Assembly: GCA_003568945.1 (NCBI GenBank)
Contig: BDIP01000020.1
Span: 1 to 35,743, forward strand
Direction of reading: 5' to 3'
From: Kipferlia bialata
Lineage: Eukaryota > Fornicata
Length of the DNA stretch: 35,743 nucleotides
Shown here: positions 1-11,261 of the stretch, in pieces
How positions within the stretch are numbered: position 1 is the stretch's first letter
Layout: each line of letters begins with the position of its first letter
The notes under the pieces: generated by a model
Database searches by the model: none
What the model saw: only the letters and a program-made list of their open reading frames with translations
What the model was told of the DNA's origin: nothing
Position numbers and translations under genes: made by a program

Positions 1-56
1 ACATATGTATTCATGCCTGTGTGTATATATATCTATCCCTATACCCTTATGCCTAG

Positions 57-591
57 GAACCCCATGAGGTGTGACCTCCACCACCTGCGCCCTGCCTATG
101 ACCACGCAAACAGTGCCAGGTATCTATACATACATATATCTGTATGAGTATATGCATAGTATATACACATATGTCTTGAGTATTCCATCAGTGTCCTCAC
201 CCCCAGGTCCAACTACCCCTTTGCCAACATCCCGGACGAGGAGGTCTACAAGTGGTGAGTACAGTGTATATAGTGTATGTATACTATGTATACTATGTAC
301 TATTCATATACCTGTATATAGTATATGAGGCTAATTCCTCCTTTGCCAACATCCCAGATTAGGAGGTCTACAAGTGGTGAGTGCACACATATATGTAGTG
401 TAAACACATGGAGATTTGATCGATGTTATGCCAGACCAGGAGGACTACGTCAGGTCTACCTGAATATATATTGTATCCAGGACTGTTCATCCACTGATTC
501 CAGGTACAACCAGCGTGAGATCACCACCCACCAGCCCGAGGAGTCTGACATCGACAACTGGTCCCGGGTCAAGAAGTCAACTGTGCGTTTA

Positions 592-623
<32 letters not shown>

Positions 624-1339
624 CTCCCTTGTTGTCACGTACTTTCCTTGATACCAGTCCTGGGAGCCCCACGTACAGTCCAGGGGAACTGTTGCCCGTG
701 CCGTCCTGTACTTCTACACAATGTGAGTCCGTCTCTCTCTCTCTTTTTGCAAATTACATATGTATTTGTATATATGTATATAACTATAAATACTTCTTTT
801 ACCTAGGTACCCAGTACATCAAGCACATGGACTATGTCTCTCTCTCTCTCTCTCTCTCTCTCCCCCCTCTACACCCTTATTTCAGGTACCCCCAGTACAT
901 CAAGCACATGGGCAAGGTTGGCGACGTCAACACCTTCATCCAGGTACGGTAATTATTACATATGTTCCATCTCTCTCTCTCTCTCTCTTTCCATCTTTCT
1001 CTCCCTTTACCCCCTTTCCCTCAGTAGAACGAGGACTACACCATGGCTCTCTTCTCCCTCTCTATATATATAAGTAATGATAGTAATATATAATAATTAC
1101 TCAATATCAGTGGAACGAGGACTACCCCGTTGTGGCCTGGGACATTGAGAGGAACGACAGGGTCGAGACACACCAGGGAAACAGGTGTGTATTCGACTCT
1201 CCGTAGGACCCTCTCTCTCTCTCTCTCTATGCATATATATATGTATACAAGTATATATGCATATTGATACTGATTCGCAAGGAACCCCTACGTGGACCAC
1301 CCCGAGCTGTGCGAGAGGGCCTACGAGGACATGATCTAG
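57..1339 (+). CDS. Endonuclease I (EndA/NucM) family nuclease, 3' part
   Basis: Seven exons join in one frame: 57-119, 207-254, 504-582, 658-722, 886-943, 1111-1184 and 1282-1339 (TAG). They give the last 147 residues; the start lies left of the window. The product matches the endonuclease I fold: RCDLHHLRPAYDHANSAR near the start (family motif DLHNLxPA), NYPFANIP, then GTVARAVLYFY, a W-N-E-D-Y-P-V segment with I-E-R-N, and HQGNRNPYVDHPEL at the C terminus (family motif QGNRNPFIDHP). Known members are metal-dependent, non-specific DNA/RNA nucleases, often secreted. The N terminus and any signal peptide are out of view, so location is unknown. Donors are GTATCT, GTGAGT, GTGCGT, GTGAGT, GTACGG and GTGTGT. 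Introns are rich in (CT)n and hold damaged exon copies, listed separately. Family call is firm; the biological role is not known. Confidence 0.9.
326..386 (+). repeat. Broken tandem copy of nuclease exon 207-254
   Basis: Lies in the intron after the parent exon. It repeats the exon from about CTTTGCCAACATCCC through GAGGTCTACAAGTG and continues into the same GTGAGT donor. In the parent frame it reads F-A-N-I-P-D-stop-E-V-Y-K-W, so inclusion would truncate the protein, and its acceptor side is poor. Best read as a decayed duplicate exon. Confidence 0.85.
424..446 (+). repeat. Possible third, more diverged copy of the same exon segment
   Basis: ATGCCAGACCAGGAGGACTAC resembles the 352-372 stretch of the second copy with about four mismatches over 21 bases, and could read M-P-D-Q-E-D-Y against the parent I-P-D-E-E-V-Y. 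The match is short, so chance is not excluded. Confidence 0.4.
806..831 (+). repeat. Broken partial copy of nuclease exon 886-943
   Basis: It repeats the acceptor-exon junction and about the first 25 bases of the exon (GTACCCAGTACATCAAGCAC against GTACCCCCAGTACATCAAGC). Two bases are missing, which shifts the frame, and the copy then runs into a (CT)n tract that separates it from the real acceptor. Confidence 0.8.
1021..1043 (+). repeat. Broken partial copy of nuclease exon 1111-1184
   Basis: TCAGTAGAACGAGGACTAC repeats the acceptor and first codons of the real exon (TCAGTGGAACGAGGACTAC). The conserved first codon TGG is TAG here, so use of this copy would end translation. It diverges after about 22 bases into CT-rich sequence. 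Confidence 0.8.
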
Positions 1340-1584
1340 AGATACCATTGTATACATGGTGTTGAGCAAAGAGTCTGTCTCCAAGAGAGAAAAGAGAGAG
1401 TATAGTAGGGTATAGACACCTTAAGAGTGCGCTCAATCATTGAGGCACTCTCGGATAGACTGTTATCGTTATACAGAATATATTCTAGTCGTTGAAGCAT
1501 TAATACTGTCTATTATCTTGAACTGAACTAGGGTGTCATGCAACTATAAAGGAACAGAGCCCCTGTCTTCTCTCGGAAGCATTG
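1340..1584. other. Tail-to-tail spacer
   Basis: This 245-base stretch separates the nuclease stop (+) from the LRR-protein stop (-), so it must hold both 3' UTRs. I see no AATAAA-type signal and no coding potential. Confidence 0.6.
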
Positions 1585-4500
1585 CTAGTAATAGTTGTAT
1601 CTATCGCAGCTTGTTCTCGGTAGGAGTCTTGCTCGGGCCTGAGCTACTGCTGCAACAACAGTGTCTCCTATTGGGTTCGCCATCAAGTTCAACTGCGTCA
1701 GATATGGAATACTATACTGGGTCTCAGAATACCACCTGTGCAACTCATATGGTTGCAACAATACCATGAATCTGGAGACATATTTCACTCAACTGTACTA
1801 CCAGTTCTAACCTAGTTCTCTTTGAATAGTAGTGAAGAATTAACTTAATTCTGAATTAAGAAGGCTACAGATTCTGTAGCCTACAGAATTAGTATATACT
1901 GTTCAGAGGTAGTGTACTTAAACTGTATATAGTATCAAAGCTAGTATATTATATACTGAGTATTCCGTATGTATCGCATGTGGCATTGACCCACCTCCAC
2001 TAGCCGTGAGACATGGTACTTCAATACTATATATATGGCACATAGTATATATCGTATATACTATTCATCCCATACTATATACTATAAAGTATGTGAAATG
2101 TACTCACATGCTCTAGCCTTGGGACATGGTGAAGCGCCTGAAGCACAGCGAGTGCCCCTGCATCACCTATTTGGTTGTCATTGAGCTCCAGCTGAGTCAG
2201 AATATATATAGTGGGTATATGAAATTCTTCGTATACCATATGAATAGTCTATTCATTGAATAGATATATACATATGGTATCAAGTAGTCTATATGACAGG
2301 AAGACGAAGTTTCAACTTGCTCTCCCCTCCCTATTGGCAATTTGAGTGTGTATCCAATGTATAATATACATTGTATATCAATTGAGAGGCACTAACCTCA
2401 GTGAGGTGAGGCACGAGATGGAGTGCCTGTGCCAGTGCTATGGCCCCAGCATCACCAATGTCATTGTAGTTGGTGCAGAACTGATATAGGTGAAGTTTTC
2501 TAGGTCTCTAAAGTATATGGAAAATAGATTCACTGTACCTGCTTGTGTTCTAAAGGGGACCCGCAATAGTAGAATGTTAGAGTAACAGCATCACCAGTAC
2601 CAGCATAGTATTTCCGTATGTATCACTCACCGACTCAAGTTGTGGCATAACAACCAGGGCCCGTGCAAGATCCTTGACATCACTGTCATTCAGGTGGCAC
2701 TCCGACAAATCAAACTGGGATGTTAAGATTATGCATATGCGACGCACTACTATGCGTAATATAATGTAATATATAGCACTGCATCAAATCCGTTGTGTGT
2801 GACAATGAGTCATTGTGATAGGTACTACTAAAGAAATGCTGTAACCAATAAAGAGTAGAAAAGTGGAGTATACTGAACCTTAGAATTGCATCTTACATAC
2901 CTCTATACCACTGTGATCATGGAACTTCTTAACACTGTCAGTTATAGTGTTGTTCTGGCACTCTAAGTAGAACATCTCCAGGCTCTGTGCCAACTAGGAT
3001 TAGCCTCAGAGCTCTACATAAGTACATATACCAGATAATAGACATATGTTTAAGCAAGTCAAGGGCTTCTAGTGCTATCATCAAGTAAATACATTTCATC
3101 AACGTATACAGCTGCATAACACGTACCTCACCCCAGTCTGCCTTTAGCAGGATCTCAACCATAAACTGCCTCTCTTCCGGGTAAGAACAACCTTGTATGT
3201 CCACAACACGCTCTCGTATGCTCTCATACACACCACAGTCGTACAGGCGGAGCTAGAGTAAGAACCTTACAATATTTGGCCTTATTACTGTGACAAACTG
3301 CAAAGACGCATATATGTCACAAGGAAACCAAACACCCACGAGTGCTAGGACGGCACTCACCACATAGAGTTCGTGGAGCTTGGGAATAGCACTTACTAGT
3401 GACAGAGCCCCGGGGTCTCCAATTGGGTTACTATCCATTTCCAGCTGTGTGAGATACAGTTCTCTAGCATGTAGTGCATGACGTGTACAAGTTATATGAT
3501 ACAACACAATTGCATACAACCCCTGAACGTTTAGGTATCGCCAAATTTGAGAGACTGTAGTACAGTCACTGTACTAAGTATATCATATACGGTATATGGT
3601 GTATGTGGTGAATACACCTGCCCACTTTCACCTACCTGAGATAGACTGGGTACGCGATATAGGGACTCCGCCAGTGACGTCGCCCCAATGGCAGTTATGC
3701 CGTTATCTTGAAGGGACAGCTGGATATTAGGATGTCTGCCATATGTTGCTGGTGTTCAATACCATGTCAATACGCGTCATCTACTGATTACATCGAGTAG
3801 GCATTGAGTTGTACTGTTACAGCACTATTGTACCATAGGAAAGCTATAAAGGAAATATCACTTGTGGGAGCAATGCATAATCCAGTGTATGAACAACGCA
3901 CGCACCACTAATAGTGAGGGCACCATATGAAGCGACTGGGCCAAGGTAGCAACGCCGGCGTCTCCAATGAACTGGGCCGCCAGATTCAGCTGGATTAGAC
4001 ATGACTGAGAAGCATACATACGTATGCATTCTAGATATAGTGCTCAACAGGACCACTTAGACTGTACTATATGTCTATATCGGATACAGACCATAACCCA
4101 CCGACACCAGACTGGGAACATAGTGCAATGCCCGGCCAATGGTGGCAGCCCCATCAGCAGTGATGTTGTTATCTGCAAGATCCAGCTGACTGTAAGATAC
4201 ACCATGAAATGAATATGTATGAATGGGAATATGTAGAGAGGAGCCAATGTACCTGCGGGATGAGGTCAACCAGTGATGTCAAGTCAGTGGGCAATGGAGA
4301 AGCATAAATCATGCTCCATGATAGTACAAATCAAAGGCTTGAAGCCTATATAGGACATATTCTATCTCTAGTACCTCTCCTTTGCCTTTGACACCTTCCC
4401 ACACTAGCTATTAGGTATAATCGCTCTATACCATATTCTAAACACCCACCTCCCTAAGGTTAGGCACCAGGTGGAGTGAATGTGCGAGAGTGATGGCGCC

Positions 4501-5616
4501 TGAGTCTCCCTCCACCTTCCCATTCAGGTTCAACTGAGTCAGAGAGAGCCAAATGGTAAAGATGATTACAACGATATATATATAATATATTACACATGAA
4601 GTAGCACAAATGCTTAATTTCTTACCATTTTCCCTCCATCTCTCATGCACTGTTCAAGCCGCATTGTCACCAGAGACATCTGGCGGGTGAGTTCATGATA
4701 TGTATGCAGTTATATCTACAGTATAGACTATAATATATAGTGACAAGGTCGCATTCTCGAGACCACCGCATGTAGACTCTATACTAGAGAGCCCTCTACT
4801 CTGCATTATAGTATTGATAGGAGGTCACCAACCTGTACCACGAGACTCCCCTCTTCCCACAACCCTGAGAGGTAGTCACCGTCAGAGTCAGTCAGGGTGC
4901 CGTATCCCCAGTATAGGTCCTGGGACCACTCTCCATCATACACATCCCCATCTGGGTAGGTACATACACCATACCCTGCCCTCTCCAGACCGCTCCACCC
5001 ACCCTCGTAGACTTCGCCGTTGGTGTAGGTGTAGGGCCCCACTAGAATGCGCTTGATCTTCTCAGTGAGGTGTCTTCTTTCCCTAGTGCCAGCACGAAGT
5101 TCTCTGGGGACTGGTGCTCTGTCTCTAGAAGGCTGAGAGGCGACATCCTTGCCAGCCTGACATGAGATATCATATCACTGTATGACTATATATATATATA
5201 CGTATATATATATATATACAGGTGAGCACATATCCTATGAACCCACCTGTCCCAGGACAGTGACACCTGCATCTGTGTCAGATAGAGCTGTGCACTGAGA
5301 CATGTCACACTCCACCCTGCACTGCGGACACCCGCTCTGGGTATCTGCATAGCCAGGCTTCTCAGTCTGGAACCACTGCTCCAGACACGACTCGTGGAAT
5401 GCATGCTGGCAGGGGGTCACGACAAAGTGCTTGTCAGGGTCGTCTGGGTCTCAGTAGAGACAAAGTAACGGAGAGAAGTTATATGAATGGAGGAAAAGCA
5501 GTCTGAAAGAAGGGTCTAGATACCCAGACAAAAAGCTCAAAGATCCAGCCTCGCAACAATTCATATATATACCCACCATCAAGACAGATACCGCACTCCA
5601 TACTGGTCCCACTCAT
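1585..5616 (-). CDS. RING-H2 + MORN + leucine-rich-repeat protein
   Basis: Fifteen exons (5' to 3'): 5577-5616, 5247-5449, 4833-5156, 4626-4679, 4450-4533, 4102-4185, 3906-3989, 3636-3719, 3361-3444, 3127-3252, 2901-2993, 2631-2714, 2397-2480, 2108-2191, 1585-1692; 539 residues. Residues 7-60 form a RING-H2 finger: CGIC, then TPCQHAFHESCLEQW, then CPQC, all eight ligands present, which predicts a ubiquitin E3 ligase. Residues about 115-180 carry three MORN-type repeats (YTYTNGEVYEGGW, YPDGDVYDGEW, DSDGDYLSGLW), which usually bind membranes or the cytoskeleton. The rest is ribonuclease-inhibitor-type LRRs, e.g. LELNDNQIGDAGALAVLQAL. Eight LRR exons are exactly 84 bases, phase 0, each starting at the first Leu/Phe of a 28-residue repeat. 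Start: first in-frame ATG before the RING; the frame stays open upstream (GTG at 5682), so an earlier exon is possible. Substrate and location are unknown. Confidence 0.85.
1995..2017 (-). pseudogene. Relic of an LRR exon end
   Basis: Within the last intron of the LRR gene, CATGTCTCACGGCTAGTGGAG followed by GTGGGT repeats the end of the 2108-2191 exon (CATGTCCCAAGGCTAGAG). The 5' two thirds of an 84-base module are absent, so this is a truncated, lost repeat unit. Confidence 0.6.
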
Positions 5617-6157
5617 CAAAGCAGGAAGCTGGATACTCGGATTGGTTGGAATGTATGTTCTGGGATGAGGGTGGGAACCCACTGTATAAATGGAATCACT
5701 ACGTGATCATCACAAGTGACTTGTTAGGGTGGAACACTAGCTATTACCCTCCGTTACACACCCCTCCAGCCCACATAAACTGCCTGCTAACATTATCATA
5801 AGTATTCTTATGTTGGGAACGTGCAAGAGACTATCATTCATGCGATTGGTAAATGTCTAGAATGACATGTTCCCAATTCACATCCAGTATCGCCTTAACC
5901 CTATGTAACACACTCCGTAACGATATATATGGTAAATGCATGTCCAGTTGTCCAATATACGACACTGGTACGCCTCACCTGGCAGTCTGCAGCAAATACA
6001 CGATGATAGAGAGGTAACTCGTACCACAGTTTTTGATAGTGCAAAAGGGTTTGGCAATGCAAAAATGACCAGAAGGGTCCAGGGGATCAGTGTTTGGGTT
6101 AGGCCAAGTCTCCCCAAGCCAAGTACCTCTGTTGCGTGCTCACAGCATCCTCCTGCC
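5617..6157. promoter_or_regulatory. Divergent intergenic region
   Basis: These 541 bases lie between two divergently transcribed genes, so both promoters should be here. The sequence is AT-richer than the exons and holds no repeat or recognisable element. A 5' non-coding or short coding exon of either gene could be hidden in it, because both first exons are weakly defined. Confidence 0.4.
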
Positions 6158-7104
6158 ATGCAGCATCTGGCAGTGCAACAGTCGAGGTATATCTATTGAT
6201 GAGGAACTGTTCTCTCCGTGCATAGGAAGCAGAAAATGTGTCTCTATAGTCACTATCATACTCAAGTATGTATGTATATATATATATATCATTCTTATGC
6301 TCAGGGCACTCGAAGATGCACTCAACAGGACGTGCTTCGACATTGACAGGGTGCTGCACAGGTATGTTTGAATGGCGTACCATTGTCTCTCTCTCTCATC
6401 CCCCCCCCCCCCCCCCCCCACTTCTCTCCCCCCTCCCCCCCGACACCCCTCCGTGGTGTCTACCTCACACTCAGGAAGCACCCCCTCTCCATATCTCGCA
6501 GCATCGTGCTGGGTATCCACATCCTGTGCTCAGTCGTGTCTGTTGGAGCCGCCATATACCACCTCGAGTGAGTATCTCTCCCTCTCTCCTCATTTACTCT
6601 CCTTCTTTACTCTCCTTCTTTACTCTCTTTTCCTTCTCTTCCGTTGTCGCACTCTTCTCACCCAGGCTCTGGAACTGTTCTCTCGACCACCGCAAGGGAT
6701 TCGCCGGTGGTGGCTGGAACGGAGTGTTCATCATGATAGGTAGGGGGTGACTCTCTGCATTGTTGCTTTCATCTTACTCTGTGTTGGTGTCCCTCCACTC
6801 CACTCCACTATCTATCCTTACCCCCAGCCATCTGTGTCTCCGGTGTCCTCTTCTGGTCCACCAAGTACTACGCAAGGTCCACCAACAAGAGAAAGAGAGA
6901 GGGAAAGGGACCCATACTAGGTAAGGGGGTGTCGTCTCTGTTTACCACTCTCCATAACACACAATACCCCTCTCCCCTCCCACCCCAGTCATCAAGCCCA
7001 AGGACCTCATCTGGGTGTACAGGGGCATCCACACCGCACTCACCGTCTGGTGCTTCTACATGCTCGTGGAGAACCACGCAGTGCTCAGCAAGAAGATATT
7101 CTGA
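6158..7104 (+). CDS. Small multipass membrane protein, family not recognised
   Basis: Exons 6158-6186, 6305-6361, 6475-6567, 6666-6739, 6828-6920 and 6989-7104 (TGA) join in frame to 153 residues. Two clear membrane segments are IVLGIHILCSVVSVGAAIYH and NGVFIMIAICVSGVLFW, separated by a loop W-N-C-S-L-D-H-R-K-G. A third, ALTVWCFYMLV, lies near the C terminus. A basic stretch (STNKRKREGKG) between segments 2 and 3 is probably cytosolic. The first exon is the weakest part: ATG at 6158 is followed by a donor GTATAT in phase with exon 2, but the frame is open further upstream (ATG 6065 or 5936), and a frame ending at donor 6265 would lack an ATG. I cannot name the family; exons 2-6 are well supported by phase and splice sites. 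Confidence 0.75.
6400..6419 (+). repeat. Poly-C tract in intron
   Basis: Twenty C in a row, with (CT)n before it and CT-rich sequence after it, upstream of the acceptor at 6474. It acts in the place of a polypyrimidine tract. Confidence 0.9.
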
Positions 7105-7715
7105 GGCACGGGGTAGTAGTGAGAGAGTCTCACTGAGACAGAATAGAGAATTAACGTTGATGGGGTTTCAATATTCACAAAGCACCAGGGCCCACTTACA
7201 CTCTCTTTGAGGTGGCCCCTCCACCTTTTCAGCTGTCTAACCGGCACGTGTGACTGGTGGGAGATGCTGAGGATTAATGTTGACCAATCATCGGTCATCG
7301 AGTCCAAGTCTGGACCCTCATTCTGACCACCAACAAATTTGACGAGTGACCCAGGTTGCAACTCTTTCATTGGGGCTTCCACAGTATTCTTCGGTTCAGG
7401 TAAGTGTGAAGCAGTGAACTCACGTGATTGCATCTGTTACCGTTGATCAGTTTTAAAACTACATGATTAAAGGCATTAATGCTGTCTTCGATAGAGATCA
7501 TAAGGCTGACTGTCACTCTGCCTTAACAGAGTAAGGCTTGACCTTCTCTCGTCACGACTTAGCTGGTATTATCTGTGTCTCTGCCCCCCCCCCCGCCCCT
7601 TCTTCCTTGCACACCTAGACACCATACTCTCTGTCCCTAGTATGTGTCACGTCTCTCCTCACCACTCTCCTCTCATATATGCAGAGACAGCACTACCAAG
7701 GGTCCCTAGAGACCC
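7105..7715. other. Intergenic region with an antisense open frame
   Basis: These 611 bases separate two same-strand genes. On the minus strand an open frame of 125 codons (7433 down to 7056) runs back across the last exon of the membrane gene. Its part above 7150 reads like protein (PGSLVKFVGG, VRQLKRWRGHL) but is more AT-rich than neighbouring exons, has no recognised homology and no supporting exon. A C-rich tract at about 7585-7600 and CT-rich sequence precede the next start. Confidence 0.4.
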
Positions 7716-8879
7716 ATGCCAGGATGTGGGGTGGGTCTGAGCGGCAGTCCCTCTGTCAAGAGAAGGCCTACTCGAGTGGCACCTTCCATCTTAGATCTGC
7801 TGCCTGTACTGAGTGCTGGGGCCTTGGATGCACCTGCTGGACAGATACAGGGACAGGCACCCGAGACCAGGAGGGGTGGGGATGGGGTATCCACTGACCC
7901 TGTGCCTGCTGCACGTCCTGTGCCATCCCCCGTTGCAGTGCCTGCCACACATGCCCCTACTCGTGCACCCAAGTCCAGTGACAGCTTTGTGATACAGATG
8001 GCCACCAGGGAGATAGCACAGAAGTGGGGGGTTGCTTTATAGATGTGGACATGTTTTGTATGCACTGTAGTTATTCCCCCCCCCCCCCAAACACACCCAC
8101 GTGTACTGTCTTTGACCCCAGAAAGAGGCAACTGGAGAAACAGGCGCTGGACATAGTAGCCCTGAAGGTACATCTTCCTAGATATATACATACATATATG
8201 TACGTGTGGGTGTCTGACCCTAGGAGAGGAGCACACGGTATATGAAGCAGCGTAATGAGGCACAGGCAGATGTGTCTGAGTATAAGAGACAGGAAGTGAG
8301 ACAGAGGCAGCAGGTGCTGGCACGGGAGGCAGAGATATACCGCTTGAGGAGAGACCTGGACGATAAGGATAAGGAGGTACTTTGTCGACTTTGTGCTCTT
8401 CAGATTAACCTTTCGAGCCTGTCTATTGTGAATACAGTCAGTGAGTTAGTTCTTACTACAGATAAGTGCTGGCACAGCGAGGGAAACCAAGATGCGTGCT
8501 GATATTGCAGAGCTGGAGAAAAGCATCAAGGCGCTAGAGCGCAATGCCCCTACACCCCCTAAGGTATCTCGCCCTCGACACATAGTCGCAGTTCAGTATG
8601 TAATATGGCCACTCGTTTTATAGCTACGTGCGTGCACCCAACCCCTAGGTCAAGAGGAAGCCCGCCTCCCAGTCCAAGACAAAGACAGACGCAAAGCCAG
8701 AGAGGGAGAGAGAGACCAATGGACACTTGAGAGAAGCCATGGCTCTAATGTTTGGAGGCAGTATATCGGACGGTATGAGTCTGAAGACATTAATTTGAGT
8801 TCATATCCTGATCTGCATGCCCTATTATGCCTCCTTATCTCCAGGCGAGGATCTTAGTGATTTTAGTGACGTTGACTGA
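7716..8879 (+). CDS. Coiled-coil protein, unknown family
   Basis: Exons 7716-8023, 8122-8167, 8224-8376, 8462-8563, 8649-8772 and 8845-8879 (TGA) give 255 residues. The first 90 are Pro/Ala-rich and probably disordered. About residues 93-190 form a charged coiled coil (KKRQLEKQALDIVALK, then QEVRQRQQVLAREAEIYRL and IAELEKSIKALE). The C terminus is basic, then acidic, ending GEDLSDFSDVD. All five introns are phase-consistent with donors GTGGGG, GTACAT, GTACTT, GTATCT and GTATGA. ATG at 7716 is chosen because its frame is the only one that continues through the coiled coil. The composition would suit a centrosomal or flagellar scaffold, but no family signature is visible, so no function is assigned. 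Confidence 0.8.
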
Positions 8880-9173
8880 ATGCTGTGAGAAATGGGTTGG
8901 ACAGACGTGGGGGTAGGGACAGAACCAATCAAGGTATAGCTGCTCCCTTGGTACAAGGGTAAATGGGAGGACTCTAGTATCTGTATCTAGTCTCACAGAA
9001 TCGTTTGGTTGAGAGGACCATCGGTGAGCAGGAGGCCTCTCATTCCCTGGGACCCATAATGGCCATTGAGTTGTATCGAGACACGCATATGAAGTGTGCA
9101 TGCTTGTCCTAGTGTTAGAGAGAGAGATATCCGGAGTAATAGATCGTGTAGTATATATGAACAGGAATATCAG
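8880..9173. other. Tail-to-tail spacer
   Basis: These 294 bases lie between the coiled-coil stop (+) and the RCC1-like stop (-). They must contain both 3' ends; no AATAAA, hairpin or coding frame of interest is seen. Confidence 0.5.
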
Positions 9174-11261
9174 TCACAGTACTATCTGCACCTGGACACT
9201 ATCTAGTCGGTGCGGACTGAAAAGGTAGCACTTGAGCCGTGACTTTGTACCGTGCACCCCGTGAGGATAGGCATCGACACCACATCTGGGATGGGGGTGG
9301 GAATGGTACAGACAATGCATTGTGACCACATACTGCTACTCCCTACCTTCCATTGCTGCCACATCCAAATGTGTACATGTACCCATCCTCAGAGGCCAGG
9401 TAGGAGTGGATGTGGGCGCTGCAGACCTGGGGTGGTAGGAAAGATATTAACCACATATGTAGAATAGAATTGGTAGCTGGTAATGTCACCAACCTGCGTC
9501 ACCCTCTTGCCCTCTAGGTACTTGGGGTTCTTGCCGTCTCTGGTTCTAGACCCAACTCTATAGGGGGTCAACTCATCACCATCGGAGGGACAGAAGACCT
9601 GCAGTCAGTCATGTGTATATATACAGTAGATACTAAATGCTTCATTGCCCCCTCATTCCGCTGACAACTCCATCTGGTATCTTGAGTATACCTTCATGTT
9701 GTAGTTGCCCAGCATCCCCTTGTGTGCCGTGCCACATGTGTAGAGACACCCGTCTGAACCAGCCATCAGGGTGTGCTGGCCTGGGTAGGGATGATGGAAG
9801 GGGTAACATGCGGATACTGTATTATAGATAGTATAGACAGGCAATGACACTCCCTACCCTCTGACCCTGGTAGGTTCTTGCCCTGGTGGTGTCGGGGGTG
9901 CACCTGGGGGTAAGGGAACCAAGAATACACACCCATAACATATTGTTGTCTTCTCGGTACCATTCCCAGGTACCTGTCCCTTTGTGCACCCCACATCCAC
10001 CACACCCACAGGCATGTCTACCCTGGTGGGTCTAGTCCGATGCCTCCTGTGGCCTAGACCAAGGGCCCCAGAGGTGTTGCAGCCTGGTATGTGAGACACA
10101 GACATACCAAATCAATAAATCTCAGCATTCGACTACCACTCACCCCACATATAGAGATCACCCCCAGTCTCATCCGACCCCACAGTTGTATCCAGACTAG
10201 GGACATTGGTTGATAGGTCTTGTTCCTCAGTAGATGATGCACCAGAGTATGGTGCAGCAGTGATTGCTGCAGCATAGAGAGACCCAGCTGTTATGGACCG
10301 GCACTTGGGGAGTGGGTCAACCTACAGTGGGTATTGGGGAACAAACACAGGTGTCATGGTTCATACATACCTTTGTGAGCCATGCACATGCGTCCTTGGA
10401 GCCTGTCCCCAGTCTGCCGAAGTCCCCTCCCCCACACGAATAGACAGTGCCATCAGAGGTCAGAACCAGGGTGAGGTGGGAGGAACACTGGATCTGGACA
10501 GGTGAGGGTGGAGGGTATCAGTGCATTGGAATACCATCCCTATCATATACTTCAAGCAGTAACACAACAGGTGAGGCTCGTCCTTGCTGTCTGACTATCC
10601 CCTACCTGCACTGCGTCTGACACAGGGGACCCATCACGGTGAGAGACCTTGTAAGGTGTCAGTATCTTGTGGGTGGACAAGTTACCATCGGCACAACATC
10701 CCTGGGGGGAGAAGACATACACGAATTTAGGGTAAACTGTATATTGGCAGGTGGTGACTAGGAAAAGAATGACAGACGGGTACCCACCTGCCTCGCTGTG
10801 CCCCATGTGTAAAGCGACCCATCAGATGTGATACATGCTGGGGGTGAGGTGGGGGCAGTTACATACTATGGTGTAACAATAGATGTGCTCTGCACTCACT
10901 CCATTCCTCCCACCTGTGTGTGTATCCCCGACTGCCACCTGAGCCACCTTAATAGAGGCATCGAAGGGGACCTCATAGGGGGAGGTGCGCATTTCTAGAG
11001 ATGAGATTATTGATCAACACCAAACAAGTGTTTACACACTATTCTTACACATTTGAATGTCGCACCTGTATCCCCAGTTCCCAGTCTTCCATCTGTGTTA
11101 CGACCCTGTGTTAGAGTAGGGGTTCTAACACGGGCATCACAGAGGGAAGTGACATGTGTACACGTGATACAAATGAATCTGTAGTCACTGACGTACCCAT
11201 GTGAAGAGCTTCCCCCTTGCAGACACTGCTGCAAACACATTTATGCCGCAGGAACAGTGCA
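9174..11261 (-). CDS. RCC1-like repeat (seven-bladed propeller) protein, 5' end unresolved
   Basis: Thirteen exons (5' to 3'): 11197-11261, 11066-11105, 10914-10994, 10788-10837, 10606-10701, 10371-10493, 10144-10321, 9974-10083, 9858-9903, 9692-9780, 9494-9598, 9347-9426, 9174-9285 (TGA); 390 residues visible. RCC1 signatures recur: FTWGRNTDGRLGTGDTG, VAVGDTHTACITSDGSLYTW, DGTVYSCGGGDFGRLGTGS, LYMWGCNTSGALGLGH, DGCLYTCGTAHKGMLG and YMYTFGCGSNGRCG. RCC1 proteins act as Ran exchange factors or, more widely, as interaction propellers; nothing here separates the two roles. About six to seven blades are present, so little is missing, but exon 11197-11261 opens mid-codon and has no in-frame ATG; a short first exon must lie above 11261, where the divergent TXNDC9-like gene sits. 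The intron acceptor at 11262 is preceded by CT- and C-rich sequence. Confidence 0.9.

Noticed and set aside
71-328. Short plus-strand frames over introns of the nuclease gene
   Set aside because: They run through introns with GT/AG ends; the spliced frame alone gives the endonuclease I motifs.
4250-4320. Possible extra exon (minus) reading DLTSLVDLIPQ before a GTACAT donor
   Set aside because: No acceptor gives an open phase-0 exon, and the LRR exons on both sides join correctly without it.
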